Origin: Aquatica leii
Taxonomy: Eukaryota; Arthropoda; Insecta; Coleoptera; Lampyridae
DNA length: 64,000 nt
Assembly (NCBI GenBank): GCA_035610365.1
Contig: CM069436.1
Span: 6,004,937 to 6,068,936 of the forward strand
Reading direction: 5' to 3'
Positions 34,521-46,307 of the stretch are shown in pieces; position 1 is the stretch's first letter, and each line of letters starts with the position of its first letter. A program made the position numbers and the translations under genes. The notes under the pieces are model-generated. The model saw nothing but the letters and a program-made list of their open reading frames with translations. It ran no database searches and was not told the DNA's origin.

Positions 34521-35618
34521 TCAGGAGGACCCATGAGACCAAGTTGAACGCATTTTTGATATCAAGGGAAACTAATGCTCTAATTCTCTGTATCCTTTCC
34601 AGCGCATCGACCTGCCCTTTCTGAAACCGTATTGAAAGGGTGACAAACCGCCTAGCCTGTCTAACTCATTTGCAATTCTCTTAACAATCATTCTTTCAAA
34701 TAACTTTCCAATATTGTCAATGAGGTATATAGGGCAATATCCTTACGTGGCTGCTTCGTCACTATGTGTTTTAATGATACGAACAAGATTTTCCTTCTTC
34801 CATTGATCCGGGAAGTTTCCTTTTGAAAATTCCGCGTTGAATGACTTTAACAGGGGTCCTGAATGATCTTTGGCTAAGATTTTAATTGCTTGGTTCGGGA
34901 TACCGTCTAGACCAGAGGCTTCTTAAGTGCCTAAGCAAGATGCGGCGTCTTTTAATTCCTCGAGTGTAAGGGAGGGTTGGGGAGTAGTCTATCCGATAAC
35001 CCAATCGTTTATGCGATGTTAATTTTTTTTGTGACTACCTTGTATCCCGTTCCTCAAGGGTTATTGTCGAGTTCCGTGCTTCCTACGCTTTCTTTTTTGC
35101 TTCGACAATTGGTTTTTTGTAGTTGTGCCTTTTGCAATCATCCACAATGTAGGGCGGAAGTCCTTTTCTCCGTTAAAGTAGCACTCTTCTATAGCTCTCA
35201 TTCTAGGATCTTCGTAGTCGCCTGACCACCAATATAAAGCGTTTTTGTGTTTACCTTTTCTTAAAGACGGCAACCTTGCGTTGCAGGCAAAGGTCAGGGT
35301 TTGAGTAATAGACGCGGCGTTCATAACATTATCATAGTCTAATTTAGTTATCAGGGCTCTATTAAATTTGGGCTGGTGGAGTTTATTGAGGTTCCATTTA
35401 GATGTTTGATGAAGTAAGTTTTCTTTTATTTATCATAGAGTTTCAGTTCAAACATGATGTATTTATAGTCACTTATATTTTCTTCCTGTAGTACTGCCCA
35501 TTTCGTTACCTGACGTGCCACCTACTTATAGCAGAAAGTGAGATCTAGGGGTTTTATCTCCGCATACAAACTTCGGCTCTAACCCTGTGTTTAGTATAAC
35601 TAAGTCTTCTTTTCCCAT

Positions 35619-35801
35619 TTACTCGAGTAGGTAGTCTCCTCTTTTATTTGACTTGCTGGATCCCCACTCCGTCGATTTTGCATTAAAGCCCCCTACGAAT
35701 ACCACTAGGTCACCCGTATCTTTGCTGTCCTTCGAAATGTTATCTACCTCTGAGAAAAAGTCTGTGAAGCTACCATTGGGTGAGATATAGCAATTATACA
35801 T
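35619..35801 (-). pseudogene. LINE ORF2 endonuclease scrap
   Basis: Reads YNCYISPNGSFTDFFSEVDNI and DLVVFVGGFNAKSTEWGSS, the (G)DFNAK(S)..WGS block of R1-type apurinic endonucleases, with the catalytic Asp of GDFN changed to Gly. Confidence 0.75.
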
Positions 35802-36035
35802 TGTTATTTTACCTATCTGCAGTTTCGTGTAAACACTCCTCCGAGCACTTGATCCCCGCGGTGTTCTTGTTGGATGTATAAATCGCTGTCCGGTGGTCTG
35901 CGTCTATTGTTAGTTTCATGTTGTTAGCGATGATAATTTTTGGCTCACTAAACTAGAGTAGCGGTCGCCCCAAATTTTTCAGTAATCACTGGCAGTAATG
36001 CTTCACGTCTACGGCCTACATTGATTTGTAATAAT

Positions 36036-36242
36036 TTAATTTAGTTGCTGTTGTAGTCCATAGTTTTGAGTGGGATTTGCGTCTTTCCTTTTGTCTACTA
36101 TGTGTTGCCTGTACTGAAAAGACGCCGATGTCCTGGGCGTATGTTCCGGACTGTGGCACACCGCGTCGTGTTTCTCTTCCTTGCAATTGACCTTGACGTG
36201 CCCCTCCTTTCCACAATTTAGGCAGAGCTTGTTTCTATTCAC
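36036..36242 (-). pseudogene. LINE ORF1 zinc-knuckle region
   Basis: The frame NRNKLCLNCGKEGHVKVNCKEE carries a perfect C-x2-C-x4-H-x4-C knuckle, the nucleic-acid-binding motif of R1-type ORF1 proteins, with HDAVCHSPEHTP following. ORF1 upstream of it (36,250-36,520) is out of frame. Confidence 0.75.
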
Positions 36243-36861
36243 TCCTCGACATGTTTCCCAGCATGCATTTCACTGCCTCTACTCTCTCCAGTATCTTGTA
36301 GGAATTAAGTCCCACTCTCAAATATATTTAGTTTTAACTAGAGTGTCTGCTATGTCTAGCGGGACAGTGATAGTGATGGACCAGGTATCCCATTTTGCTG
36401 GTCCTATTTTCTCCATCCTAATTTTGTCGGCCTTTGCTTTCCCTAGTTAAGGAGTCTTCAACTTCCTCTACTGTAGATACCTCATCCAGATTATGGATGT
36501 AGAAGGTGCGACCAGTCTCCTTAAGAGTACAGACGGTTACCTCTGCGTTACTTTGGTTACCTGCACACCTTTTTTTAACTTTGTGATAATGGCATCTGTG
36601 TTTTTATGCTGGAAAATTCCTATAATGACACAATTAATGGAGTATCGAGAATTGTTCCGAAAGTGTATTCGACCTACGTGAATTGAGGATATCCAAAGCA
36701 CCGTTTCAATTACTACAATTACAAACAAATTAGAAGCTACTTATCGAAATATCTATATAATTTTGAGAAAATTTACTGCAGTTGATTTTCTTAACAGATT
36801 ACATGAATTTATTTGTGATAACGCTATATGTACGTGATAATTTGCTTTTCACCAATTTTAG

Positions 36862-36913
36862 GAAATTGCGTGGAAGGTGACGTTAGCTAACAGCTTACTT
36901 CGGGACATAAATT
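36862..36913 (+). other. Splice-flanked cassette 5 (52 nt)
   Basis: Preceded by TTGCTTTTCACCAATTTTAG and followed by GTGAGTATT. The central GTTAGCTAAC is a perfect palindrome. The frame from the first base is open (GAA ATT GCG TGG AAG GTG ACG TTA GCT AAC). It shares the AATTTTAGG start, the centre and the spacing to the donor with the other cassettes. Confidence 0.5.
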
Positions 36914-36914
36914 G

Positions 36915-39900
36915 TGAGTATTTTGTCTACTATTTAAAGTTTCTTTTGTCTACGTTGTCAATCGTTTGCACACAACGGTGCGCTCTGTTTCGCTTAAGCG
37001 CCAGATATTGGACATTTGTGTAGTATTCATCAATGTGAATTTGTTCTCTTTGGACGTGATAGTTAAGGCAACGAATTTAATTATATGTACGAAATGTTGC
37101 TTACCTTCAGAGGTCTGCATCAACGTTATTGTCTGTGATATTTATTGACAAACTCTTAATTGATAGCAGTTATGTAATCCTACCTCGCTTCTTTTTTAAT
37201 CTCTTTCTTTCTTTGTTCAATTGAATATACTCGTTGTTATAACTTGTGTTTTTTCTGATTCGGAAACAGAAAATTCCCAATAAACTAAACGTTTTTGATC
37301 ATGCTAATAATGAGACAAAGCAAAAGATATACGTCTGAATTACCTAAATGTCAGTCAGGCTTTGGTATTATGAGAAAGTCGCAAAATATTGATAGTCAAG
37401 GAACTTAAACAATGTCCTATGATCATCGCTAACATATCCAAATCATACTTTGTAAACTTTTCCATAAAAATACTAATCACAGCAGTAGATAAACAAAAGT
37501 CCACACGATTACCAAACGCTTTCACTTAAAAATTGAAAGTAAGTGTATGATAAAATCAAGCAGAAGTACCAAACTAAAAATTTATCGTGTTATATGTTCG
37601 AAAAAAGTAAAATGAGTAATACAATAAGATGAGTCGAGGATGTGACGAAGAATATAGATGGATTGATAGAATCTTTATTGGAAGTATTTTTTAAATGCCA
37701 CATAAATTTCGATTAAAGCAAAATCATGTTTTTGTAAACCTTGACAACACTGCTTTAATTAGCTATTAAAGAATTTGTGATGCAAAGACAAACTGCCAAG
37801 TTGAAGAATGGCTTCCATTCAGTACTTCAACTTAAACATCACTTAAAATATGACATCATTATAAAGATATGCGGTACTCGTTATAAAAACTTTCTAAATG
37901 TTACTGTTCGATGTCTACAAAAGAGGGTGCCAGAATATTTAATTAAACAAAAAGAGAAAGTTTGTTACTACGATTAGAAATCATATTCGAATTCAATAAA
38001 AGGCGCTGCGTAAATTTATAAATTTCAAAATAGTTGAAAATTTGACTTTCTCTTCGTTACGAAATTTGTATAGACCAGACGAGCCTATCTGGGATTTATC
38101 AAAAAGTAAATAAATAGATTACATAGACTAATAATGCGGCCTAGAGGGTTTTCATCAATGTCAAACATATGACACACAGATAAAATAATCATTTTTTTTA
38201 TGAACGAAAGTCAACAACCACAAAGAACGGTTACGCAACACAAAGAAATGTGACTGAGACCCTGTTGAAAATTAATACCTACACATATGGAAGATTCATC
38301 GCGTTTTAAAAAAGATCCTTTTCCTGATGAACTTAATTACAGGATATGCAAGTTAATTAAAACTATTATTACTATAAGCGTACACCCAAATTTATTACAT
38401 TCGTGGCTGTGCATACCGGTGGGTTTCGGAAAGTGATTGAACAAAGGCGTGGAGATGCGGTTTTCGTATTGTTTGACAACGTGATTCTCACAAGTATATT
38501 ACACGCATGCACGTGGCATAATTGGAGTAAAGTCACCCTAATGCAGTTCACCGCTAATGAACCCTAATAAAAGGTTTACGTTAAATCTTGTTTACGTCCC
38601 ATTAGCGCAGCTCAGCTTATGCATTAAACGAGTACGTACATAACGTAATCCATTTAGATAAGTCAACAACACGTTACCCATCTTCTTTCTAATCGACGTA
38701 TAAACAAGTCGAGCAGTAAATGACGTTTTGACGTACGGTGTGTGCACGTACCGTACATGTATTTATTGTTAGTAAATTTAGTTGCAGTGACCCAGTGTGT
38801 AGAAGCCACACAAACGCTGAAATATACAGAGACAGAGTGACCTCAAACGTTAGTGTAGGTCATGTTGTATTTGTACGTCTGCAATTTTCTCGTTTTTTTT
38901 TTAAACACTACTACCACTTCAAAAGAAGGGCGTCTCTTGACAATTTTGCTCATTTACTCGAGCTACAGCAATAATTGCTTTTGTCAACTTCTCATGGTTT
39001 GAGCAACCTTGAAATAAAATTGCTATTGTTATCTGTCAATTACTGCGTCTAGCAATTTATAAAGGTCATTATTATTTGTTGAAATTATTCAACAAATTGC
39101 TTACAGTCATGTCTGATTTTATACCAGGGTCGGGTTAACTACTATTATTAGAACGAATATAGGAGTACTTGTAATTAATTTAACATTGTGGTACGAAATT
39201 ATATTACATAAATCTACTTGCCCAACGACACTTAAAAAAAAATAAAAAAAAGAAGGAAAATAAAAGCGTTTGGCCTTGGAATAAAGTTCGGTCAAGTGGT
39301 TGACGTCAGTTGCATGTGCAACTATATCTTACAGGAAAGTACCACTTTATTGAGGTTAAACAGTCACCCAAACAGTGTACTTTGCCAGACGCTAATTTTT
39401 TCAATCGGTATTAAAATGTTTGTGTTAAAGAAGCGGGTTTATTTACAAACATAGTTTTTATGCTTATGTAATATTATAACGGCGCCATTTTCCAAACGAC
39501 CCAGCAATTAAATTTATTCAAAATACAGATGTTCGTAAACGGAAAATGTAGTAAACAATCACATTTCTGATGGTAGTCAGCGCCATCTTTGTAAAAACTA
39601 AAGTAAATCATATTCTAAATTTATATATACATTTCCCGTCGACGTAAATCAAAAATTGTATCGATTTCCCGTAAATGTATACAGTTATGGCGACCGCACC
39701 TAAGATAAAGGCGCCAGAAGGGCGTATAAACCATCGGCGATTCCTCTTTTTTTTTACTTAATTTTCGAGACACCGGGTCTCCAATATAACTTGTCCTTGA
39801 ACGCTTAATTCAAGTTAATTACAACGACTTTGCGCAACATCGAATTATACCGGGTACAATCATTTAATAATTAAGATTGTTTTTTAGGTTCTATTTTGTA

Positions 39901-40560
39901 AATATATCAATAACAAGAATGTTGAGGTTAATGTGCCGACCGAGAAAATGACGTAAATCAAGTTGATGAGACACGCATCACTTGAAAAAACCTTGAAACA
40001 TTATTGATAGACGATAACCTATAATCTTATGAACTAAAATAATTCTTGATTGTACCGAGAGAGAGAGAAAATGAACTACTTACTTTTTACGACGTTCGAA
40101 AGTTGTTTTGGAAATGGCAGTTCTGAAATTAAAAAAAAAATGAATGTTAGTAAGCTGAGATAAACGCATCGGACACATGCAATAAGTTTAAATAAAAGTT
40201 CGTGGTAGATAAAAACTAATAATCAATGGAGACCGACGGATGTTACGAAATATCCGTTAACCATTAATGCGGAGACATTTAATTAAAAGTAAAATGTAAC
40301 GAAGTACATTTGCGCCAAGTTCTTTGAATACGAGGAAACGAATAAATCAGATGTTTGGTACTTAATATTAAGGACACAAAACGTTTCGAATTCCTTTACA
40401 TTCGTTCGCAGTTTAGAAAAGTGTTTTGCAGCCAGACGTAAAAGTAAACACTTTGTATATACAGAACAAATGCATTAATTCAAGGTAAAAATAAGAATCA
40501 AGAATGCAGAAAAAATAACCACTCATTTTTAAACGTCATTTATGTGCGTGTAAAATTTTT
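36915..40560. other. Noncoding AT-rich interval
   Basis: No supported gene in 3.6 kb. Frames such as 37,777-37,977 and 38,738-38,974 are short and featureless. A short GA run (GAGAGAGAGA) lies near 40,060. Confidence 0.5.
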
Positions 40561-40568
40561 CAATTGTG

Positions 40569-40909
40569 ATGGATAAAATAATGAGTATTATAAAAGGAGT
40601 GCTACCAAAATCTAAGGGTTCTGTAGCGGGGCCTTCGCGTGCAATGAAATTTCCTTATACATTCACGGCGAAAATGGTGCAATTTCCGTATCTTTTCTAC
40701 ATTAAAACGTCTTGGGTGGCCCGATACTATTGTATAGGCCTCGTAGTTAGTCTTCCAGTATTTGCAAAGATACAAAGCATAGGTAAATATTACATGAAAA
40801 CGTTTATTTAGATTAAAGAATGTTTTCAGTAAACTCCGAGAGTAATGTTAAAACATGGGAAGAAATTAGACGAAAAGAAAAGGAAGAATTGGAGCACGAG
40901 GATCATTAA
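40569..40909 (+). CDS. Small two-exon gene, 97-residue single-pass membrane protein, unknown function
   Basis: Exon 1 is 40,569-40,782. A 47-nt intron (GTAAAT...TTTTCAG) ends at 40,829. Exon 2 is 40,830-40,909 with a TAA stop. Joining at these sites turns a frame that otherwise stops at 40,811 into 97 uninterrupted codons. The protein has a basic N-terminus (MDKIMSIIKGVLPKSKG), an aromatic middle (MKFPYTFTAKMVQFPYLFYI), one hydrophobic segment (YYCIGLVVSLPVFAKI, residues about 53-70) and a charged tail (TWEEIRRKEKEELEHEDH). Size and layout suggest a small mitochondrial inner-membrane protein, but I do not recognise the family. AATAAA lies 35 nt after the stop. An in-frame TAA 18 nt upstream supports the start. 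Confidence 0.7.
40783..40829 (+). other. 47-nt intron of the 97-residue gene
   Basis: Begins GTAAAT and ends TGTTTTCAG, phase 1. The short length is normal for insect introns. It marks the locus as a genuine gene and not a processed copy. Confidence 0.65.
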
Positions 40910-40943
40910 TCTCATGATTTAAAACCCAACAGTTTAATCAACA

Positions 40944-40949
40944 AATAAA
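40944..40949 (+). terminator. Polyadenylation signal AATAAA
   Basis: AATAAA in a T/A-rich stretch, 35 nt downstream of the stop codon of the small two-exon gene. Confidence 0.5.
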
Positions 40950-41159
40950 AATTTTATTGCCAATTTTGATTGTTATTGAAACCTTCACGCTGCGATAAAA
41001 AATAAACAATTAACATAACCTTGTTTTCCTATAAATGGCGTTATGACAACAAAAGCCAACTACACGGTGTCGTGCAGTTTGTTTAAATTTTTTTTATTGT
41101 GTAATAACAGTTTGATATTACCTCCAGAATCTTTATCAAATACGCCCATACATTTATTA

Positions 41160-43745
41160 CAGTGGTCTGCAAAAAAATATTTTTTATCGAGCCCTGACAC
41201 TATTCCGGGTGATTCTTATGTAAAATGACGTCCTGAATCCAAATATGTCTTCCGTTTTCTTCCATCACCCACCATTTTCGAGGGAGCCCCAAATCTCTAA
41301 TTTTATCACTTTTTGATATATTAATTATAATTTATTTATCGAACGATAATAATAATTATAATAATTATTATAATAATAAATATATAGACATGAATTTAAT
41401 TTAAATGGGAAAAAGAACTATTTTAGCTATAAACAGTAATAAATAAAAAGATATTCATCGTTACTTGGTGCTTGCTTTCCTTTTATACCCTGAGGTACAG
41501 CTCTCTCGTTTCAAAAACCAGCAGTACTCCGCCAACATGCTTGCATTCCACTTCCCTGAAAATCTCTTCTCCAGCTTAGCGATGTCTTGATGAAACCGTT
41601 CTCCGTGTTCATCCGAGACTGCTCCTAAATTTTTCAGGGAAAAAGTCCAGATGCAAGTGAAGGAAGTGAACTTAAGAGACATGTTACATCCTTTGTCCTT
41701 CTACGCTAAAAGCAGGTCCTCGACGTGAGCGACATAATCTTCACTTTTGTGGTTACCCAGGAAGTTCTTACAAACGTTTTGAAATGCAAGCCAAGCTCGT
41801 TTTTCTTTTCGATTTAGGTGTTCAATAAACGTCGAATCTTGGAAGAGTTGTCTAATCTGGGGACCAACAAAAACGCCTTCTTTGATTTTAGCTTCGCTAA
41901 GACGAGGAAATTTAGTTTTCAAAAATTGAAATGCGCCACCTGTCTTGTCCACTGCTTTCACAAACTGCTTGATCAATCCAAGTTTGATGTGTAAAGGTGG
42001 TAAGTAAATATTTTCCTTCGGAACCAAAGGATTGGGGCGACATTTTTCTGACCAGGAATAAGATTTTCTCGCAGAGGCCAGTCCCGTACGATGTAATGTT
42101 TATCTCGGGCTCGGTTATCCCATTCACAAAGGAAGCAGCAATATTTTGTGAATCCTGATTGCAGGCCCGTGAGTAGAGCAACAACTTTTAAGTCAGCGCA
42201 AAGTTTCCACTTATAATCATGATAACTAATTTTATCAAGGATTCTGAAGATGTTTTCGTACGTTTCCTTCATATCAACAGAGTATGCAACTGGAACTGAT
42301 GGGAAGTCATTCCCATTTGCCAACAGGACAACTTTTAAGCTTGTTTTTGATGAGTCTATAAACAGTCTCCATTTGTCTGGGTCACATGGCATCTGTAACT
42401 CTGTCATCAATAAATTTGCATTAGGGCAGAACACTAAACCTTTATCTTCTGAGAAAAGACATTTCAGGGTTGCTCGTCTGGTCATGTAAGAAGATATTTT
42501 TACTCCCTTTTCTAAGAGATTCCACTGTTGAAGTCGCGATTCTAGGAGCTGAGATTTAGTCTTGGGTAACTGCAAATCCCTGACAAGATCATTTAATTCC
42601 GTTTGAGTGAGGAGGTGAGGTTGCCGAAAAACTAAATCTGCGGAATACTCTTCATCATCATTGAACGTATCATTCGAAGCCCCAGGTTGTGGCTCAGAGT
42701 CTTTTAAATCAATTTCCGGCTCTAGAGTATAAGTGTTTGGGGGCTCTGGGATTGGCAAAGTATCGTTATGAGGAACAGGTCTTAGAGCTGACGGAATATT
42801 GGGATACTGAATTATATGCTTACTTTTGCTCGAAAACCCGACGGTGGAAGTCATACTAAAATAACAATCTGTAAGATAACACCGAGGTTCACGCCAAACC
42901 ATGGGCCCAGAAAATGGCATTGATTTACGGGTACCTTTGAACCATTTGGTCAAACTACTGTAACAAGTCGTACAGCAAACTGATGAAGCCCAAGTCTTGT
43001 CCTGGTCGCCAACTTGACAATCAAAGTACAATTTATAAGCTGTTTTAACAAGCGGAGAAAGGGGTTTTCGTTGCGCTTTTAAAGTTAATTCCCTGCAGAC
43101 ATAGCAGAAGCTATCGAGATGATTTTTACACTCGCGTGGCATAATTAAACAGTAATTCAACGCCCGACATTAACCACAAATCACACTTAGTCACTTGAAA
43201 AAATCCGGAGTAAAAGTAGTTTTACTGTTTTACACAAATGAACAAAAATGAACACAAAATCCAGCACGTTTAAAACGTCGACAAGTTAACTCTGCAACAG
43301 CTATAGATGTACTGATCAAAGCAGTTAAGCAAACAATGTAATATACTATAATGAGAAGAGTAATGCAAGTTCAAGCCTGTCGAAAATTCCTGTTCAAACC
43401 TGCATGTGGTATTGAGATCGGCAGCGTCGTGCAGTGAATCTTCCTAACTGTTTATTGATATTTTTTTACTGTTCTTATATATTTGTATTTTATTGTTGTT
43501 TCTATATACATTTTATAGCAAAACTTTTGCCATATACTTTGGTATAAATTTTATTACCTGCTTTGGGATGTTTAACGGCTATAAGTTAAAATTCTAAAAA
43601 AAAATGCAAAAATAAAATAAAAATGGGGTGCCCCTAAAATAGGTGGGTGATGGGTAAAAACGAAGCTCATTTTTGGATTCAGGAGGTCATTTTACATAAG
43701 AATCGTCAAGAATGGTATCAGGGCCGATTTTCATGCAGACCAGTG
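41160..43745 (-). mobile_element. Complete DNA element with about 130-bp TIRs and a Cys-rich ORF
   Basis: The left end CAGTGGTCTGCA and right end (reverse strand) CACTGGTCTGCA start inverted repeats that align for about 130 bp, including GATTCTTATGTAAAATGAC and CCATCACCCACC. Both ends are flanked by ATTA (41,156-41,159 and 43,746-43,749), a probable 4-bp target duplication. The 2,586-bp body holds one long minus-strand coding region. I do not know which DNA-transposon superfamily it belongs to. Confidence 0.75.
41461..43142 (-). pseudogene. Multi-copy TIR-element protein, frameshifted; function unknown
   Basis: The ATG at 43,142 opens MPRECKNHLDSFCYVC. The first frame runs to 41,973, with paired Cys motifs near the N-terminus (FCYVC; VCCTTC) that look zinc-binding, an acidic and Pro-rich linker, then a large domain (DPDKWRLFIDSSKTSLKVVL; LKVVALLTGLQSGFTKYCCF; LCEWDNRARDKHY). 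A one-base shift near 42,015 moves to the frame of LPPLHIKLGLIKQFVKAVD and FPRLSEAKIKEGVFVGPQI. An in-frame TAG at 41,701 precedes LKNLGAVSDEHGERFHQDI. I know such proteins as repeated uncharacterised genes of arthropods and other animals. The TIRs imply it is the element's own product, possibly a transposase. Two lesions make this copy inactive. Confidence 0.7.
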
Positions 43746-43754
43746 ATTATTGGC

Positions 43755-44395
43755 ATATTTAGCTGCACCGTGTTCTGCTTTCAAAATGTTCATTCTAAAA
43801 CAGAGACCTTTTAACTCGACCGTAAGTTTTTAGGTACAAGCTTGAATCTTAAATGTAATTTAAAAAGAGCTTATGAGATAGAGTTTTGTATTTTTTTTCA
43901 ATCAAAAATTACTAACAAAAATTTGTGACTTAACTTAAACCTAAAACCTTATCAATCCAACAGATAATGGCAGAGATTTTTAAGAAACAGAGGATCTGTT
44001 AAAACAAGTCGATGGCCTTAAAATTTTCATCACTTTCAGGGATAAAATAGAATTTAATCTTATTCACTGTCATAATAATCAAGGAATTACTAAAAAAAAC
44101 TTGATGAAGAGTGCCTGATAAAGAACTATTTACAATCATTTGGAAAGCAATTGTAAATTAATACTATATTAACATTCATGTTGAAAATTGTCAACGAGAT
44201 TTGTCGCCTTCGGTATTCGACAGTCAATCTACACAATCCTAACATAATTAAAATATTAAGTTATTTGTAAAATGTTAAAAAATCAGTAAGAAATAGAAAA
44301 AAATAACGTTCAAGAAATGGTACTTATAGTATGCAATAGCAAAAAAAGAACTACGTGAATAATGGGAATAACTGTTGAAATGTATTTTAGAAAAG
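43755..44395. other. Noncoding interval
   Basis: AT-rich, no supported frame or terminal repeat seen. Confidence 0.45.
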
Positions 44396-44399
44396 ACTA

Positions 44400-45130
44400 T
44401 ATAGGGTGAGTTACGACTATTCCCTCGGTCTCTTGTGCCAAAACTGTAAAAGATATCAGCCTAATTTTTAAGTGAGATATGTAAACTATCTTTTTAAATT
44501 ATTTTTAGTTATACAGGGCGTTTAAAAAATTGTAACATCAAAGTTAGGTTTCAATTTCGAGAAAGTTGAAATTTTTAGAGAAATACTGAACTTAAAAAAT
44601 ATTTAAAAACACAGAAACGTTCTACTTAAAACAAATAGTAGTTTATTTATCGAGTTCCTGTGTAAATTGGACGCTTTTTATCCCAAGAGGGCATTTTTAA
44701 ACCCGAGTGAAGCGAGGGTTTAAATAGTCCTCGAGGGAAAAAAACGTCCAATTTAGACAGGAACGAGTTGAATACATTTTAGTGCTCGAACAGAGACTAG
44801 GAGACCCCTAAAGTCCCAAAACTTCTGAAAAATAATTTGAGGTTAATGTTTACAAGTGCGCAAAAACTGTCAAACACGGTTTAGAATAGTGAAAAATTAA
44901 AATTTGTGGCAGTTAAGAACAATAAAAATATTTATAGCAAATGATTGTGATCTTTAGAGCTCTTATTGGCTCTGTGTAAGATTTCAATATTTTTCACGAA
45001 TTTTAATTTTATATTTTCAAACATCAAAAACTCCCTTAACTTAAATGGGTCACCCTGTATTTTTCCATTTTATGAAAAAAAACATTACATTTTCTATCAA
45101 AAACTTTTTCTAATGCTTATAATAAGCTAT
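44400..45130 (+). repeat. Dispersed repeat family, plus copy, with a nested foldback
   Basis: Shares several blocks in the same order with the minus-strand copy at 53,558-53,925: ACTATTCCCTCGG, CAATTTCGAGAAA, AACTTAAAAAAT with AAAAACACAG, a CTTTAGAG...TCTGTGT block, and CATTACATTTTCTATCAAAA. The plus copy is interrupted by a foldback element at 44,650-44,767. No coding capacity seen; it could be a decayed non-autonomous transposon. Confidence 0.6.
44650..44767. mobile_element. Foldback MITE nested in the dispersed repeat
   Basis: Left arm CGAGTTCCTGTGTAAATTGG... and right arm ...CCAATTTAGACAGGAACGAG are inverted copies. The centre is a second hairpin (AACCCGAGTGAAGCGAGGGTTT-like, two adjacent halves). 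Confidence 0.7.
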
Positions 45131-45208
45131 TCAAATTTTTTTCTCAAATCTGTAAAAATATTTTTTTGTGCTTCCGTCCGTTTTGACGTCTTTTACAGGT
45201 ATCATAAT

Positions 45209-45243
45209 CGGCCGGAAATTTTACTTTTCCGGCCTAGGCCGGT
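45209..45243. repeat. Compact inverted repeat rich in GGCCGG
   Basis: GGCCGGAAA...TTTTCCGGCC next to the palindrome CCGGCCTAGGCCGG. It looks like the centre of a decayed foldback element. Confidence 0.5.
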
Positions 45244-45629
45244 AAAGTGTAGTAGAATTTTATAACTAAAAGTTGGCACTAGTTATCATTAATTAAATAA
45301 ACGTCATCTGTCAATATGTCAAATTTATTAACATATACCATTATCTGTCTTGTTGTTTAGAGTAGCACAAACAAAAATTGTTTTAAACAAATTTAACAAA
45401 TTTGCTTATGTCTTACAATTGCTAAAAACAACAAAGATTTTATTTTCATATAAGTGAAATTGTAATATTATTTTGTAATTGTCAAATTAATTTTAAAAAC
45501 AATTGTATTTCGTCATTACAGGTTTCAGTTTTATCAACATATGTTATTAACTTTTATTAAAAATCAATACTTAAATAACTACTTTTAATTAATTTATACT
45601 ATAAAGGTCAGCACAAAAAATGTTGTGTA

Positions 45630-45802
45630 GTCTAGAAATAAAGCTGAAATAGTTATTTGTATCACACGTCCTAAAAGTATTTTGCGAGTATTCGCTTTTT
45701 GTAGGCCTCGGCTTCACCTCGGCCTACAAATAAGCTCATACTCGCAAAATAGCACTTTCTGGACTAGTGATACAAATAACTATTTCAGTTTTATTTCTAG
45801 AC
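45630..45802. mobile_element. Foldback MITE with near-complete arms
   Basis: About 173 bp. The left arm GTCTAGAAATAAAGCTGAAA... is repeated in inverted form at the right (...TTTCAGTTTTATTTCTAGAC). Inner parts TTTTGCGAGTATTCG / ACTCGCAAAATA and GTAGGCCTCGG / CCTCGGCCTAC also pair, so nearly the whole element folds on itself. Confidence 0.75.
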
Positions 45803-46237
45803 TTTGCTTTTTAAATTGCATTTGATAAATAGTGAAAATGTGTGCTACTGCTATCTTCCCCATTTTCCTCTTATGAGAAATAATTGTAAGAAGCCAGGTT
45901 CTTATGGTAGGTAAGGGAAAATGACAACCGGTGTGAAGTTAGCCACGGATCTAGCCATAGAAATTCGTTTTGAAGTTAATGCCAATATAATGCTTTTAAA
46001 CATTTCCAAATTAAAGTTACTATATAAATATATGTCATAAACATTTTATTACAATTTTATATAATTTTTATCAAAATAATATAAATCTTTTTAATAAACA
46101 TGTAATTGTAATAGTGCGATTTTTACAAAGATAGTCATTTTCGATTTTTCTGCAAATTTGTTTATAACTAGATTAAGCAATTAATAAAAATAAAATTTAT
46201 AAAACTTACAAACTTTGAAAAATTTACAATGTTTGAC

Positions 46238-46268
46238 GTTTCGACAGTCATGTCGATGTCTTCTTCAG
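46238..46268 (-). ncRNA. Hammerhead-ribozyme-like core downstream of Penelope-like element 1
   Basis: The minus strand reads CTGAAGA, then GACA...TGTC as stem II, then GAAAC, then GTC. This satisfies the CUGANGA...GAAA core of hammerhead ribozymes, which Penelope-like elements carry near their ends. It sits in sense orientation just 3' of the endonuclease. Stems I and III could not be paired with certainty by eye. Confidence 0.5.
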
Positions 46269-46307
46269 AAAAAACTGAAACTGAAGATATAGGATCCTGA
46301 CAAGCCT

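Larger units (their letters stand above)
33494..36520 (-). mobile_element. R1-type LINE, nearly full span, decayed
   Basis: Read leftwards from 36.5 kb: ORF1 remnant (MRMEKIGPAKWDTWSITITV-like block), then a CCHC knuckle, endonuclease, reverse transcriptase and the ORF2 C-terminal Cys/His knuckle at about 33,640. This order is that of R1/Jockey-group LINEs. Stops and frameshifts break each ORF. Related copies lie at 2.1-3.2 kb and 26.2-27.8 kb. Confidence 0.85.

Noticed and set aside
38738-38974. 78-codon plus-strand frame
   Set aside because: Begins at a non-ATG codon, no recognisable features; likely chance.
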